From assembly GCA_002633005.1 (NCBI GenBank), contig NMRA01000168.1:3129-67128 (forward strand): a stretch of 64,000 nucleotides of DNA, given 5' to 3'. The notes beneath the pieces were generated by a model that did not search any database, had not been told where the DNA came from, and saw only the letters and a program-made list of their open reading frames with translations. Both the position numbers and the translations under genes were made by a program. Source of the stretch: Phoronis australis. Its lineage: Eukaryota; Phoronida; Phoronidae. Positions within the stretch are counted from its first letter, which is position 1. Every line of letters starts with the position of its first letter. This document shows positions 11,130 through 22,919 of the stretch, one piece after another.

Positions 11130-11310
11130 GTGGTCATGGTAGCTGTGCCATGGGCGGCGCAGCACTGAAAAAAGTGGGGGGCTAAAGCCCCCTGAGTCCC
11201 AGTGTGGTGCACTGCTTATGGACCATGTGCGGCGTAGCACTGAAGAAAGTGGGGGGCTATACCCCCCAGCCCCTTATGGTGCGCCGCCCGTGTGTGGTGG
11301 TTGGGGAAAT
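11130..11310. repeat. GGCGGCGCAGCACTGAA repeat, two local copies
   Basis: A unit with a (GTG)GGGGGCTAxACCCCC core, beginning near GTAGCACTGAAGAAAGTGGGG, appears twice here. A related inverted copy is at about 30335-30410 (GGGCGGCGCACCATAGGGGG). It is probably a small dispersed element with inverted internal symmetry. Confidence 0.5.
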
Positions 11311-11721
11311 CGCTTGCTGGTAAAGCGGCAGGAGGTCATGGTAATTCTAGTAGTGACACTGATAGTCCTCCAAAAACCACCAGTGACTGAGACGCGATAA
11401 ATCGTTTTTACCATTACAACTCGACTGAGTGAGAAACTCTGCCTCACAATGTTTGCTACCTTGAATTGTCGTTGTCATAATGGAGACAGCAGCAGCCCTC
11501 GAGGTAGCCTTGGTACAAAGATGTATACTAAATATTCAGCTTTGCACCTATGTGTGTAAAAAATGACACTTATTTGAGTAAATAATTTCATTTTCTGGCT
11601 TTGGAAAAATTGGCGTTCTACCGTTATTCTGCTGTTAAAGTTGTGGAGCGATCTTTTGTTTCAGCTTTCGGCGCCATGAAATATTGCGTCACCTGTTCCT
11701 TTTTTCGCGAATTCTTCAATC

Positions 11722-11749
11722 TGTTTCTGTTTCTGTTTCTGTTTCTGTG
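11722..11749 (-). repeat. (CAGAAA)n 3' tail of the LINE
   Basis: Read on the minus strand, CAGAAA is repeated about four to five times directly after the last LINE frame and directly before the target duplication. This is the expected position of a simple-repeat tail. Confidence 0.85.
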
Positions 11750-11755
11750 GTGACG

Positions 11756-12817
11756 TCAGAGGGTAGGCACCTGAATAGTCTCTTGCCCTCCTCCTTCGAG
11801 TATCGCACGTAATGTAAACTTGGAGATGCAACCAAGTTCTTGCTGGTTACACACTTTTCGATCTTTTCCCCTTATACGAGTTTTTGCTGCATCTCCGTAT
11901 TGCCATCCTTGCTCTATGAGGCGCTTTGTTGCCCATCTCTCCTGCTGTTGTACAATATCGGCATCTGTAAGCGATTCACGCACTCTGGAGATTACATCTG
12001 CTGGTGTGAAGAGCAGGTCGGCAATCGGTTTTGCAACGCCTGCAAGCTCATCCGCCTTGATTCTGAATGAGATGCCACAGGCTCCTGGTAAAAAAAAAAC
12101 ACTGATGAAGAGACTATTTATAGAGCAGAACAGAGGGATCCAGGAATCTTTCAGCCTGCTAATGAGGCTGAGGGAGTCTGTAAGTAGAAATGATCTGTCT
12201 GCAGGTGTTGTGTTCTGTGAGAGCCAGAATAGAGCGTCTTCATATGCTTCACATTCAGCTCTAAAAGACGAGGATTTTCCAACCCGTGCTGTTGACCATT
12301 CGAAGAGGCGCTGACCCTCGCGACTCCAAGCAACTGCTGCCAAAGCCGTAGTGTCATCTCTTAGTGAGCCGTCCGTTGCAACAATGATTGTGGGAGATTG
12401 TTCTTCAAGCCATTCCGATACTCTTGCTTGGTTGATACAGTCAGCTCTTTCCCGCCAATGACGGCCTCCAATCTCCATGGTGTTGATGACAAAGTTTGTG
12501 GCTTTGGACCACTCTATGCTGTTGATGTTCTCCACTGGACATACCACTTCGACAAGCTCCCTAGCTCCGACAACCCATGATTGAACAGTTTTCAGCCTCT
12601 GTGCAGTGTGCTCATCACTATGCTCTCTCAAGTCTAAGTACAGAGGAGGAGAGTTGGTTGTAGCTGCCTTTAAAAATGCTTGGGCTGCTAGTGTCTTCTG
12701 TTTAGTACGGATGCTATTGATACCTAAATAGCATTGGAGACTGTCAACCAGAGTGGGTCTAGCTGCACTGGTTACTATCCTCATGGCCTGGTTTTGAATA
12801 CTCTGTAGTTTGGTCAT
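11756..12817 (-). pseudogene. LINE ORF2 C-terminal part with RNase H
   Basis: This 353-residue frame belongs to the LINE. Residues 1-60 are the end of the RT thumb/connection region. An RNase H domain follows with ATDGS (Asp149), RAECEA (Glu188) and LTDSLS (Asp214), which match the DED part of the catalytic set. The later segment IKADELAG corresponds to the last RNase H motif but lacks the usual Trp/His context. The C-terminal tail has a Q/E-rich helix. Upstream parts of the same polyprotein lie in other frames at 12880-13852. Confidence 0.85.
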
Positions 12818-12879
12818 TGACTGTTGAGAGGCACATAGGCACAGATGGAGCCCATACTCAGTTCTTACGCCGACAGTTG

Positions 12880-13852
12880 CTACACCAGGCTCTTTTGTTG
12901 GATCTGCTGGGCTGCTGCATATCTCAACAGTGACAGGCTCTTGGCACCTTTCTCAGCTAGGAATTCGATATGGGAGTTCATCGTCATTCTTCGATCCATC
13001 TTAATTCCTAGATAGGTAACTTCAGGGACTTGAGGTATCAAGGCTCCCATATATCCCAGGGTGAACATGTTTGGGTTGAAATAACCTCGTGAGTCTAACA
13101 TCCATTTCCCTTTATCTGGTTGGATGGACATCTTGTTGTCTTCGGTCCAATCGGCCACACCATCACTTGCTGATTGCAGGCCCTCCACGGCATGTCTCGG
13201 AGACTTCGCTTCATTGGCGACTATCAAGTCATCAACATAGCTGTATGGTGAAGCTCCACCTACACTTGCTGCTTGTATGAGATCTGCTGTGTAGACGTTA
13301 AAGAGTACTGAGCTGAGAGGGGACCCTTGCGGGAGGCCTGAGCTTGATTCAGAAATGCTTCCACTTGCCGAATTTGAGTTGACACCTGAGGGTATCCAGC
13401 AAGACTAGAATCCAACGGATCATCATATCGGAAACCTCCATTTGTCTGAGATTGTTGGCAAGAATACCCACATCCACTTTGTTGTAGGCGTCTTCCAGAT
13501 CGAAGAGAGCAATTGTAGTGTGTTGCGAAACCTGCATTCCCTGCTGAATTTCATGCAGTATCGCTTCAACGTTGGAGACAGTGGATCTTCTTGGTCTAGC
13601 TCCTCCAAGTCTCGGTGACAGACATCCACGTCTCTCTAAGTCATATGCTAGTCGCTGCGCTACAATTTTTTCCGTAATTTTAGCCCAGGTGTTCGCCATG
13701 GTGATGATTCTGTATCCCTTCAGTTTGCTATGGTCTTTCATCGGCTTTGGAAGAACCACCATACTGCAGTCTCTGAGGTCCTCGTCCATGGTTCCATCAA
13801 CAAGTGAACTGTTTATGATCTGAAGGAGCTGGCTCTTCTCCTCTGGGCTCAT
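12880..13852 (-). pseudogene. LINE reverse transcriptase domain, frameshifted
   Basis: Two frames (13852-13349 and 13227-12880) hold the RT palm and fingers. Motif A appears as ALFDLEDAYNKVD. The segment GLPQGSPLSSVLFN precedes a YVDD catalytic box encoded at 13239-13228. A change of frame falls between 13350 and 13230, so no single product is made. The order and spacing are normal for non-LTR RT. Confidence 0.85.
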
Positions 13853-14218
13853 GCTCTTCGGGAGTTGAGTCTTTAATTATCGACTGTAGGGTTGCATCTA
13901 GGTTTTTAAGTGAGACTGGTTGCTCATTGTTTTGGTCATTCTCCACGATATACTGGTTCACTGTGCGTAATGCTTGCTGGACAATGTCAGGGCCATCTGG
14001 CTGCAGTTGGTTCTGGTATCTTAGAAGGAAGGCTTCGCCTTTTCCCTGGTCTGTAGCAAGCGTCTTACCATTAAGTCCCTAGATAAGCTGAGGTGCAGGT
14101 CCTGCTCCGGTTGAGATTCTTTTCATTTCCTCAGCCAGATTCCAGAATTTGCTGGTGATTGATGGGTCTCCGGGGTCAGAACTCTGGCAGAAATCATCCC
14201 AAAACATTTGTTTGTTCT

Positions 14219-15190
14219 TCAGTGCAACAGCCTGAAAGTTAGCAACAGCATCGTCGAAGCCCTTGCGTCGCTCACAGATTTCTTCCTTCGACACCCCTTG
14301 CCTCTTGGTTGAGGTATACTCTTTGCTCCTTTGCACCTTACTACTCTAGGCATTGTCCACTTCATCTGTCCACCATTTAGGTTTGCGCCTTGGATTATTG
14401 GTTTTGTGCTTAGCTCTGGCCTCCTACAGCGTTTTAGGCACCTGCTGAATGACTGATTTCCCCTTGTCTTGTATTTGAACCCGGGAGGGTTCTTTGAGGG
14501 GGCTGGGTCCCTTGCTTGATTAATTTGAATATGAGCTGGTCTGTGATCACTGCCCATGAGGGGAAGAAGCTTCCAGTCAAGTTCAAGGACTACCTTAGGA
14601 GTGGCTAGAGTCAAGTCAACACATGAATCAGAATCTCCATCTCATTCTGCAACTCTGGTAGGTGAATCGTAGTTTAGGATGATGCAGTCCAGATTGGATA
14701 AATCTTTCTCCAAGGACTTGCCATTAATATTGGTGGTGGTATCTTTCCATAACGGACTACGTGCGTTGAAGTCCCACGAGATTATAACTTTGGGTTCCAT
14801 ACCAAGGATGGGCTTCAACAGCTTAATCCACATCTCTTCTGTAGTCATACAATCACATGGAACGTAGAGATTTACCAGAATGTAGGCTCTTTTGTCTATG
14901 TGCAATTTGATAGCTAGACCTTCTGCTGTTCCTGGGTACATGTATGGTGGGACTTTCAGTTGGCTACAATCTGTGGCAGCATCGGCCAGTGTAAGAAGAC
15001 CCTTCTTTGCTCTTCCACTCTCCTTGGATGGTTCAAAGAAGACTTTGATGTCTAGTGGGTAGGAGGGTTTTTGTTGCAATTTAATCTCCTGAATCATGAC
15101 GATGTTGTTTTCAGCCTGCAGTTTATCGATGGTTTCCCTCCGCTATTTGTGGCTTCGTGCATTCCATGAAACAATCCTAGTGGCTTTTTG
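14219..15190 (-). pseudogene. LINE AP-like endonuclease domain, with in-frame stop
   Basis: The domain starts near 15180 with RIVSWNARS, continues with MIQEIKL and a LVNLYVP segment, and ends with MGSDHRPAHIQI. The SDH motif is the catalytic end of AP-type endonucleases. A TGA at about 14644-14642 interrupts the same frame. The frame across 14336-14079 is the linker to the RT. Confidence 0.8.
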
Positions 15191-16879
15191 TTTCATTCTC
15201 TCCCTTTTCTCTAATCTATGTTTCTTTCCTACTCTTCTACCTCTAAAGCCCTTACGCTTCGCTCTAATGGTGTTCTCGTGTTTGTGTTGTGCGATCTGGA
15301 ATCCAGTCGCTGCGTATTTATTACCGCGCTGTCCTGATAACGTAAGCCGCTAGTTTAACGTCCTAAATAACACTGATGGCTCAGGCGTGGTTACAGACGG
15401 GCCGGAGAGGATCCTTACTGACCAGGGGCTGCCTGATTTAGAGCGGGCGAAACCTCCCAATGAAACTAAATAGTCTCTCACACTGCCACTCGTGACGCAT
15501 GGCCCTCTCGGTTTACGGCCATAAAGAGAGGTTATAACCCGATCGCCGAAAGCCGCTACTTCTCTGTGCATTTCTGCCGGGCGGGCAGCTCACGCCCTTT
15601 TAAAAATTGTCAGCTAGCCGGTGGGAGTGTGACTCCTCCTACGCCCTTCGCCGTTGAAATATGATATGCAAGTTCCTTCCGCCGTTGATTACTGACATCC
15701 AACACTATTTAATCCATAGCTGGGGGTTTGAATGGTGAGTGCCACACGCCGGTGGGTCATGCACACTGCCCCTTTAGGTCTCCAACCTGCTCCAAGATCC
15801 CCTATGCAATTAGCCTGGAGTCGCAAGGGTATCCAGTTTATGTGTGTTACCACGGAGAGGTAAAACATAGAAGTCTTGGTGAGGGAGAGGCTGTGTACTG
15901 GCAGGGAAGACTGATGCACTCGACTTCCTCTTCGCTTGTGCTAGCCAACGGCACTTTACGGAGTGCAAGGTGCACAAAAGCAGATATACAAACGAAAGTG
16001 CACTAGACGCGTCCCATAACTCTATGCTTTACAACACCAACACATTTCTTCAATCAACTGTTGTTCTTTCACGGGGTTGCGTTCACGTCACAACAAATTA
16101 TCGGAACTGGTTTCACTTCATTATAAGTTTTTAGAATTTCGATACTGTAAAACCGAATTTCGGAAGAAATTTTGCTGCTGCCAAACTATCATCATCTACC
16201 GAGAGATGTCACAAAAATTTAGGAAATGGCGCGTGCACGTCTCACAAGCGTATTGTTTTCAAAACGACGACATAACTTTTCTTTGTTAGAAAAGCCGAGG
16301 ATTACGCAAGAAAATGACGTTCATTCGATTGTTTTTCACTTAAACGGCTGTAACGGGCACGGTGAGTATCCTTTGATTCAAAGAATTTGCATGCACCTCG
16401 TCCGGTCTTTAGTTCTAGATGTTTATAGGGGTTTCACAGCGAGTTGACGAGCAGAACTACCCTGTCTGTGTGCAATTTCAGGGTCTATGGAAGAAAAACA
16501 CAGTGGTACCTAGCTGTATTTGGACTTTTGTCTTCATACAGCTAGCCGGCTGGCTACCCTCGTGGTAGTATTAGTAGTAGAAGAAGAAGTACAGTAGTAT
16601 AGCGAAGGCGGCGGTGGTGGCCGCGTAACGTAATCGAAAGAGACGGAAAGGTCCAGTATGTTTTGGCGAACGTGTTTTGTTAACATTCTCTATTTCTTGT
16701 CCCTCAGGCATCTTTCTTCGGATTGAAGTTTCCTGTCTGGATGGGTCTACGTAGTTCCCAACAAAACGGATCATGGGAAACACCATTGCAAGACACCGTA
16801 ACGTACACCAGTATGATTAAATAGTTAGAAGTATCGCTTGAAATCACTTTGAGGATGTGCTGCTAAAACTGTGTAATTC

Positions 16880-17020
16880 GTTGTCTGGATAGAACTCAGT
16901 AATGCAAGGACCTCGCTAATTAAAAGCAAGACTTCGGGATTGCGTGAGATATTGCTATGTATTTTAAATGTGAGCACGTGATTTTGAATAGATTTTAGCG
17001 AGGTCCTAGCGTAGGTCCTA
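16880..17020. repeat. Small dispersed repeat with CCTCGCTA/TAGCGAGG ends
   Basis: Related to 10310-10430. It starts around TAGAACTCAGTAATGC and ends around TAGCGAGGTCCTAGC, which are partly inverted with respect to each other. Confidence 0.5.
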
Positions 17021-17027
17021 GTGTTAC

Positions 17028-17154
17028 CAGTGGCCATGCCCCCCTAAAATTCTTCCAGATTGAATTTGGTAATTAGGGGTGTAAGTGTCTGACGGGCAAA
17101 TTCCTGGTTAATACTCTGCCCCGCCCCCCAACTCAAAATCCTCGATCTGCCCCT
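17028..17154 (+). mobile_element. hAT-like MITE, second copy
   Basis: Same family as 9886-10039. It has the CATGCCCCCCTAAAATTC segment, TGTCTGACGGGCAAA, CAACTCAAAATCC and a GATCTGCCCCTGG end. The left end is slightly eroded. Confidence 0.7.
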
Positions 17155-17950
17155 GGACAAGGTTTTGCAGCACTAGCTGGAGCATAGAAAAGACATTACG
17201 TAGTACATTGAGTACGTGGGGCCAAAGTTAATAAAGTGATAAACTCGAACCAATCTTCAGTCTATCGTCGCACCGAAAGCTACTAAACACCGGTCAGCGA
17301 TAACCTGTGTCCGTCCGTCCAAGGAGTAAACCGCGTGTTCATTGTAAAATTTGCAAACAGATGCGTACGGACTAAGTACGTTTTATGAATAAAACGGATA
17401 AAAAGAGGAATATAGACGGCACACCCATATTAAAACCGCAATTTCTTGTTTTCTCTTTTCATTATTTTATTCATATCACGACTACAGTGCAATGAACGTA
17501 AGTTTTTCATAAGCTCATTCGTTCACACATTCCGATGAGAAAACCAACTAGACCAGTTTCCTATCTTAAAAGTTCAGTGCACTTCAGACCAGACAAAAAG
17601 CTGTAAGTGGGTGATATACCCTATGTCACGGATTTGGGTCGTACTATGCGTTGCAGTTTACTTGCTTATGATATATTACTAAAATGTAGTTTAATACAAT
17701 TCCTACTCTGATAAATGGTTTAAAAGTCGGGCATTCAGTTTTCGCTCAAAATCAGTGTCAAATTTTAACATAAAATCTCGTTTTTGTTGTATTGTAAAAA
17801 TTATAGAAGCTGCTGGACAGTGAAATAGTTTGTGTTATGGATTAACTCATCCATGGTCTCAGTAATAATAATAAATAGAAATTGGAAATATTGCCTGAAA
17901 TTTCTGATTATAATTAATGGGGTCAAAAAAGCAAAAACACAGAAAGCTGA
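17155..17950. other. Intronic stretch, nothing recognised
   Basis: AT-rich sequence without exon-like frames or clear repeats. Confidence 0.5.
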
Positions 17951-17951
17951 C

Positions 17952-18340
17952 AACAATTCTTTACCCAGCACTGTGAACAACAATTTCTGGGAATACCATT
18001 TCAAGCATTTTTTCATGACGATTCTTAGAAAGAACGCAAACTGAAACGCGACTATTGTAATATCAGTTGAATTGAATGAAATCAACCTTGTGTAGTACAA
18101 GAGAACGTTTGTGTACATGTGTATTTATCGGATATCGATTCTTTACCCTGCATTGAGAATAACAACTCCGAGGCAAAGTTTTCAAGCATTTTTTCTTGAC
18201 GACTGTTGTGATGTCGGTTGAATTAAATGTAACCAACCTTGCATGTATTTATCTGATAAGGATTCTTTACTCTGCATTGAGAACAACAATGTCGAGGCAT
18301 AGTTTTCCATGCATTTTTTTCATGACGACATTTAATACTT
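17952..18340 (+). repeat. Degenerate tandem repeat, three units
   Basis: ATTCTTTACCCTGCATTGAG and relatives recur at about 17958, 18139 and 18261. Each is followed by AACAACAAT, GAGGCA, a TTTCAAGCATTTTTTC-like segment and ATGACGA. Spacing falls from about 185 to 122 nt because the middle part shortens. Confidence 0.7.
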
Positions 18341-19033
18341 CGTTAGAATAGGAAGAACGAATAGAGTAATGCAACTGAGAAAAACTTGTTAAGAATCAGA
18401 CAATAAATAACATGTGGAACTCCAGTGGCTCGAAAACGAGGCAGCAAATGTGCCTGACGAATGTTTACGGCATTTTGGGTAAATACAGCGAGATTCGGGT
18501 GTCAATGTGTAATCCGGGACGGCCCTATTGCCATTAATCTCAAGTATATAGTACTAACTGTACGTTTTTAATTCTACTAGCTATGTGTGCTTCGACCGTA
18601 CAGTTAATAGCAGAAAGTGATCTAGAAACAATCTTAATCAACTTCAGCACGTGCATTATACTCAAGTAAATAACTCCGGCATAAATCCTGAAGGTTACTG
18701 GAGTGATAAGCCTACACTGACTTATTCAGTTCTGACAGTGGCGTTATTTTGAATTCGGGAGACGATTTGCGTGCGATAAAATATTGAGAGAGAGATTTTA
18801 TAGCTTACTTCTCCCCGAGCCAGTTCTAAATGTCATCTTGTCTTTTACGCTGTCATTTTCCTCCGCGATAATTCTACGTTTCAAACACTCACTGACTCAT
18901 TGCTACGCGAGGCTACCTAATTTTATAAGCACCTCCTCGTGATGGTCACGTGACACAACAACTCATTTCTCTGACTCCGACAAGTGTGCAAAAAAGCCCA
19001 TTAATTGGTCCAGTTTCATAAAGTTAACGTAAG
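18341..19033. other. Intronic stretch, nothing recognised
   Basis: No coding signal or clear repeat identified. Confidence 0.5.
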
Positions 19034-19167
19034 CAGTGAGGGGTTTAGAGGGAAGGGGTCAAAGGGGTCATGCCCCCCCTAAAATTCTCCCAGATTCCAT
19101 TTGGCAGCTCGGGGTGCGAATGTGTGCCGTGCCCCCACCCCAACTCAAAATCCTGGATCCGCCCCTG
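19034..19167 (+). mobile_element. hAT-like MITE, third copy
   Basis: Begins CAGTGAGGGGTTTAGAG and ends CTGGATCCGCCCCTG, with the family middle segment AGATTCCATTTGGCAG. Its ends are imperfect inverted repeats. Confidence 0.75.
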
Positions 19168-19958
19168 GTTACCAACGCCGTATAATTTCAATGGACTAAA
19201 TCTGTGCTTTTCCGCACAACGTTACGTCATTGTTCACTATCTTCACTAGCGACACCTGGCCCAATTATCTGGTATTATTTCCGGCAAGTACGTCGTCTGC
19301 TTATCTTGGTCGGCTGTTGTGTGGTCGGGTGGTAGTAACATTGGTAAAAGTACTCACGATATCAACAGATTTTGAACAGCGTTTCAATACCGAAATTATT
19401 TATTTGCTTTCGTTGTACTGGACAGTAAAATAGATGAGAGAATTTCCCGTCGCAATACTATAACCGGAAAATGAACCAGATGATTGAGGAAAGTGGCGCC
19501 GCCGCTTGCATAGTAAGGAAGAATATGTCGGAGTTGCGAATCTGTTGCCTATAATCCATGATGTTACTGAGCTCAACCCTGGTCTTTAGATTTTAACTCT
19601 TTCACCATTTTGTTGGCACTGAAAAACTATCGCTGGAATCATGCTCGGTTTTATTTTACTTCTTTTCACTTCTTTTTAAGAAAATTCTATACAATGACGA
19701 ATAAAATCGTCTGCCCTCAGATACTCAGAGAGTTTAACATAATAACGTCATATAATAAGCAGTGAGCCGAATGCCAGCCAAATAAGCCAAGTTAATGCTC
19801 GTTCAGCACGATGTGAAAATGTAAATGGCGCAGTGAATAAATACTTTTGAAGGGATTGATTTCCGTGAAGTAATAATGGCAGCATCGTTTTTGCAGATAA
19901 ATGTCTTCATGGGATCGTAATTTGAACGTGTATATGTAGATTATTTCATGGCGAAATT

Positions 19959-20075
19959 GTTATCCCCCGTATACTAGAGTCCGAGTGGATTTTGGAGAAT
20001 TATTGCCCGAGGGGCGTTAACCCCTCTGGCGATAATTCTCCAAAATCGACGAGGGCTCTAGATAAGGGGGATAAC
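19959..20075. repeat. 117-nt imperfect palindrome, copy 1
   Basis: GTTATCCCCC at the left pairs with GGGGGATAAC at the right. Inner pairing includes GGATTTTGGAGAATTAT with its complement, around a GAGGGGCGTTAACCCCTC centre. Nearly the same palindrome recurs at 20832-20948 and 44376-44479. Confidence 0.9.
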
Positions 20076-20183
20076 GACTGAGAACATGTAATAATCTATT
20101 TTTATACCACAATATTAGCGTCAAACGGCAGATACAACCGTGTAATAACCCAGAAAGTTATCTCACTAGTGAGATAACGATTT

Positions 20184-20262
20184 GGCGGGAAACCGAGGAC
20201 GGGGTCGAACCCGGGACCCTAACATTGCTAGTCGCCGACTTTACCACTACACCACGCAGCGA
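20184..20262 (-). ncRNA. tRNA-like sequence in palindrome-bounded element
   Basis: On the minus strand the A-box-like TGGTGTAGTGGTAAAG and the B-box-like GGGTTCGACCCC are spaced as in a tRNA. The anticodon arm is poorly formed. It is best read as the internal polymerase III promoter of a tRNA-derived element, not a functional tRNA. Confidence 0.6.
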
Positions 20263-20831
20263 CTGACGTCTTCAAGAGTGAAAATAGAATACTTAAATGA
20301 GCACACGCAATAATCGCACGTTCAACAAACCACATTGTACTGTACTTATACGCTACAAAAAATAAGACACATAATTTCCATAAAAATGATATCTTAATTC
20401 GGTGAAATTTTTCTCTCATGTCCTCTTACTTGTAAATCACCGATCTCCAGTTTGAATGCGGGTATCGTCTCGTCAGGATCTTTGACTTGAGAATTATATT
20501 CAGTTACCAGTGGTAACCTACGTTAGCAGACGATAATTTCCCGGTCGAAGCTTAGCGTGAAAAAAACGTGTTTTAAGCTATAATAGTTGGTAAACCTTAA
20601 TTTATAAATTCAATTTATTTCTATAATATTTAAGTTTTCAATTGGTTTTGAGTAAAAGCATTATTTGACAAAAATAGCCGGGCTTTTCTTAAAAGGTCAC
20701 GACCTCCGACCCCGGGCCTCTGACATAGAAAGTGGTTACAAAGCCGTGGAGAGTCAGAAAAGGTAAATCGATTCATTGCAATGTTTCTCGTTTAGTATGT
20801 GGTATTAATAGATTATTACATGTTCTCAGCC

Positions 20832-20948
20832 GTTATCCCCCTTATCTAGAGCCCTCGTGGATTTTGGAGAATTATCACCCTCGGGGCTAACGCCCCTCGG
20901 GCGATAATTTTCCAAAATCCACTCGGGCTCTAGATAACGGGGGATAAC
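20832..20948. repeat. 117-nt imperfect palindrome, copy 2 (centre of giant inverted repeat)
   Basis: Same length and arms as the palindrome at 19959-20075, with a CGGGGCTAACGCCCCTCG centre. Sequence on both sides for about 380 nt (20510-20831 and 20949-21280) is also complementary, so the whole forms an inverted repeat of roughly 770 nt. Confidence 0.9.
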
Positions 20949-21287
20949 GACTTCGCCATGTAATTATCTATATATACCACATACTGAACGAGAAAAATTT
21001 CAATGAATCGATGTACCGTTCTCGACTCGCCTCGGTTTTGTAGCTACTTTCTATGTCCGGCAGAGGCCGAGGGTCGAGGTCGTGACCTTTTAAGAAAAGC
21101 CGAGATACATGTATTTTGTCAAAAAAATGTTTTGTTCAAAATCAGTTGAAAGTTTAAACAAAATAGAAATAAAGTGAATGTACAAAATTAAGTTTTAGCA
21201 CCTAGTGTAGCTTACTACACATTTTATCACGCTAAGCTTCGACCATGAGAATATCGTCTGCTAAAGTAGTTAGTGTTAGTGAGTCTA

Positions 21288-22773
21288 GACCTAATTCACG
21301 CCGACAGGAGGCGGGTTCCAAAACGAGGCTCGCTACGATAGCTCTGTTGGTTTATCGGCATAGTTGTATTCCGCGTTGCTCGATCTACTGACACCCAACT
21401 GTATGTTTTACAATCCCTAAGGACGTTGATATTCGAAAGCGTTGGGTCGTTGCCATACACCGCGACGAAGTAAAATATGTCCGTGTAAAACTTTTAAATG
21501 TTTTTGAAAAGTTGGATCATATTTTGTCGCATTTCGGTTGCCGTGCATCATAGCAACCATTGGAGACTTTTCGGCCAGTCAGGTTGTGTTCTCATGACTA
21601 CAGTTTGAAACATGGTGCATTTATCTTTTCAAAAAGGACAGGGCCCTCAATCTCTCAATTTTGGGGCAGAATATCGGCCTTATTACCTTCTCAAAATATT
21701 GAAAAATCATACAAAATTCCCCTAACGAGGCCTAAAAATTCCCCTAGTGATTGAAAGTTTCTCTCGGAAGTTCAAATCACACAGGTGACAATTTGAACGA
21801 CCACAAAACGCTACTTGAAACAGAGCCTATGAGAGCTTGCAACAGAGCGGGGGTGCTATTGATGGTGATCGGGAGGCAGATTTTTCCCCTCACTCGGCAA
21901 AAAAATCCCCTCTGCAGAAGGCACAGGAACCTTTCCCTCGGATGGACGAGACCACTGAAGAAACATGATAACTGTGCTTGCTCTGTCCAGTTAACTGAAA
22001 TGGAGCTCTAAAGCGATGTTATGCTTTGTACGAACGAATTAGGTGTTTTAATTTTAGAATTCAACTTGTTCCAGATTGATATTTGAAGCCTAACACAGTG
22101 AAATAGATGTGAGTATTATTAAAAGCAAGAAAGAAGAATTTATGGTCAAATAATTTATTATTTTCAATTAGGAGCCTGGTTTTATATTTGAATAAAAATA
22201 TTTTTGATAACATCAATTATTCTTTCAGATCAATGAAAAAATACTTGTTAGTCCCGGTAGTCCCTACTTCACCAGGACCTAGACTATGCTTGATGTTAAT
22301 ATTCTTGATCAACAAATTAAATCTGATGTGACTACTTGCACATGATAGTAAAATGCGATGAGCCACCACTGTCGAATATATCTTCAACTCGTCAACAATA
22401 GGAGCAGATGACCTGGTTTGTGTAGCAAGCATTTTTATCAAACATTTACAAGAAGATACTTAACCCTGCATTCAGCATAATACCTAATCCGTAACACTAG
22501 GATCGCCGCAATTTCGTCATAGTTACTTTTCATGTTTCGAACCTAGTTTCGGAGAAAGTTATACCCTTTCGTCACACAAATCTTTGGTGCATTGACTTGT
22601 TCTCTAATGTATTTTTCTACGTCTCTGTGGTTAATTATCGACACATTTTTAAGATCTAATATCCAGGTTGTACTCGAAAGACCGGCCATTTAACTCACCC
22701 AATGTCAACTTCCGCTTTATATTTCGCAGTGAGCCTCGTTTTGGATTTCAGTGTACGCCGAGTGAATTAGGTC
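21288..22773. mobile_element. 1.49-kb DNA transposon with GACCTAATTCAC inverted ends
   Basis: The left end GACCTAATTCAC (21288) and the right end GTGAATTAGGTC (to 22773) are inverted. Complementarity resumes 20-30 nt inside as CCAAAACGAGGCTC. It interrupts copy D at a point where copies A and C continue. A TA dinucleotide sits on both sides, but the exact target duplication is unclear. The interior has a minus-strand frame (22441-22217). Confidence 0.75.
22217..22441 (-). CDS. Unrecognised 74-residue frame inside the TIR element
   Basis: This frame contains VDELKIYSTVVAHRILLSCA and ends IKHSLGPGEVGTTGTNKYFF. The hydrophobic/charged periodicity looks protein-like. I do not recognise it. Given its location it may be a remnant of a transposase or of a gene captured by the element. 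Confidence 0.3.
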   Translation of the reverse strand: MIKMLATQTRSSAPIVDELKIYSTVVAHRILLSCASSHIRFNLLIKNINIKHSLGPGEVGTTGTNKYFFIDLKE

Positions 22774-22919
22774 CATAATGCCCAAGTCAAAAGATTCCGA
22801 TGACACGATACCGGCATTCAAATTGGAGATCGATGATTGACATGTGAGAAAAATGAGAGATAAATTTCACTGAATTAAAATATTGTTTTTATTGAAATTA
22901 TGCCTCTTATTTTTCATAG

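Larger units (their letters stand above)
11722..16045 (-). mobile_element. Near-full-length LINE (endonuclease-RT-RNase H), inactive
   Basis: The element is bounded by an exact 10-nt target duplication, TTCTTCAATC, at 11712-11721 and 16046-16055. On the minus strand the order is an unresolved 5' region (about 16045-15200), AP-like endonuclease, reverse transcriptase, RNase H, then a short 3' end with a CAGAAA simple-repeat tail. RNase H plus a simple-repeat tail is typical of I-group non-LTR elements. A stop codon in the endonuclease and several frame changes show it is dead. No clear ORF1 was found. Confidence 0.88.
11507..16556 (+). mobile_element. 0.72-kb unclassified element split by a LINE
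   Basis: Left part 11507-11721 and right part 16056-16556 together match the reverse complement of 49000-49739. The flanks show a near-perfect 11-nt target duplication, CCCTCG(A/T)GGTA (11496-11506 and 16557-16567). The right part contains a conserved donor-like CGGTGAGT and an acceptor-like TGCAATTTCAG, and an internal hairpin (TAGCTGTATTTGGAC near its end). No inverted ends, poly-A tail or recognised protein were found. Confidence 0.75.
19959..20948 (-). mobile_element. Palindrome-bounded element with tRNA-like core (copy A)
   Basis: Read on the minus strand: palindrome (20948-20832), a conserved AT-rich body of about 330 nt with TTTCTCGTT, CTTTCTATGT-like and GGTCGAAGCTTAGCG segments, an ACTGGAGATCGGTGATTTAC segment, the tRNA-like core (20262-20184), then a second palindrome (20075-19959). 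The same order occurs on the + strand at 44340-45190. It faces copy D head-to-head across the palindrome at 20832-20948. No protein is encoded. Confidence 0.75.

Noticed and set aside
11820-13823. + strand frames of 60-164 residues
   Set aside because: They are antisense shadows of the LINE reverse transcriptase and RNase H region.
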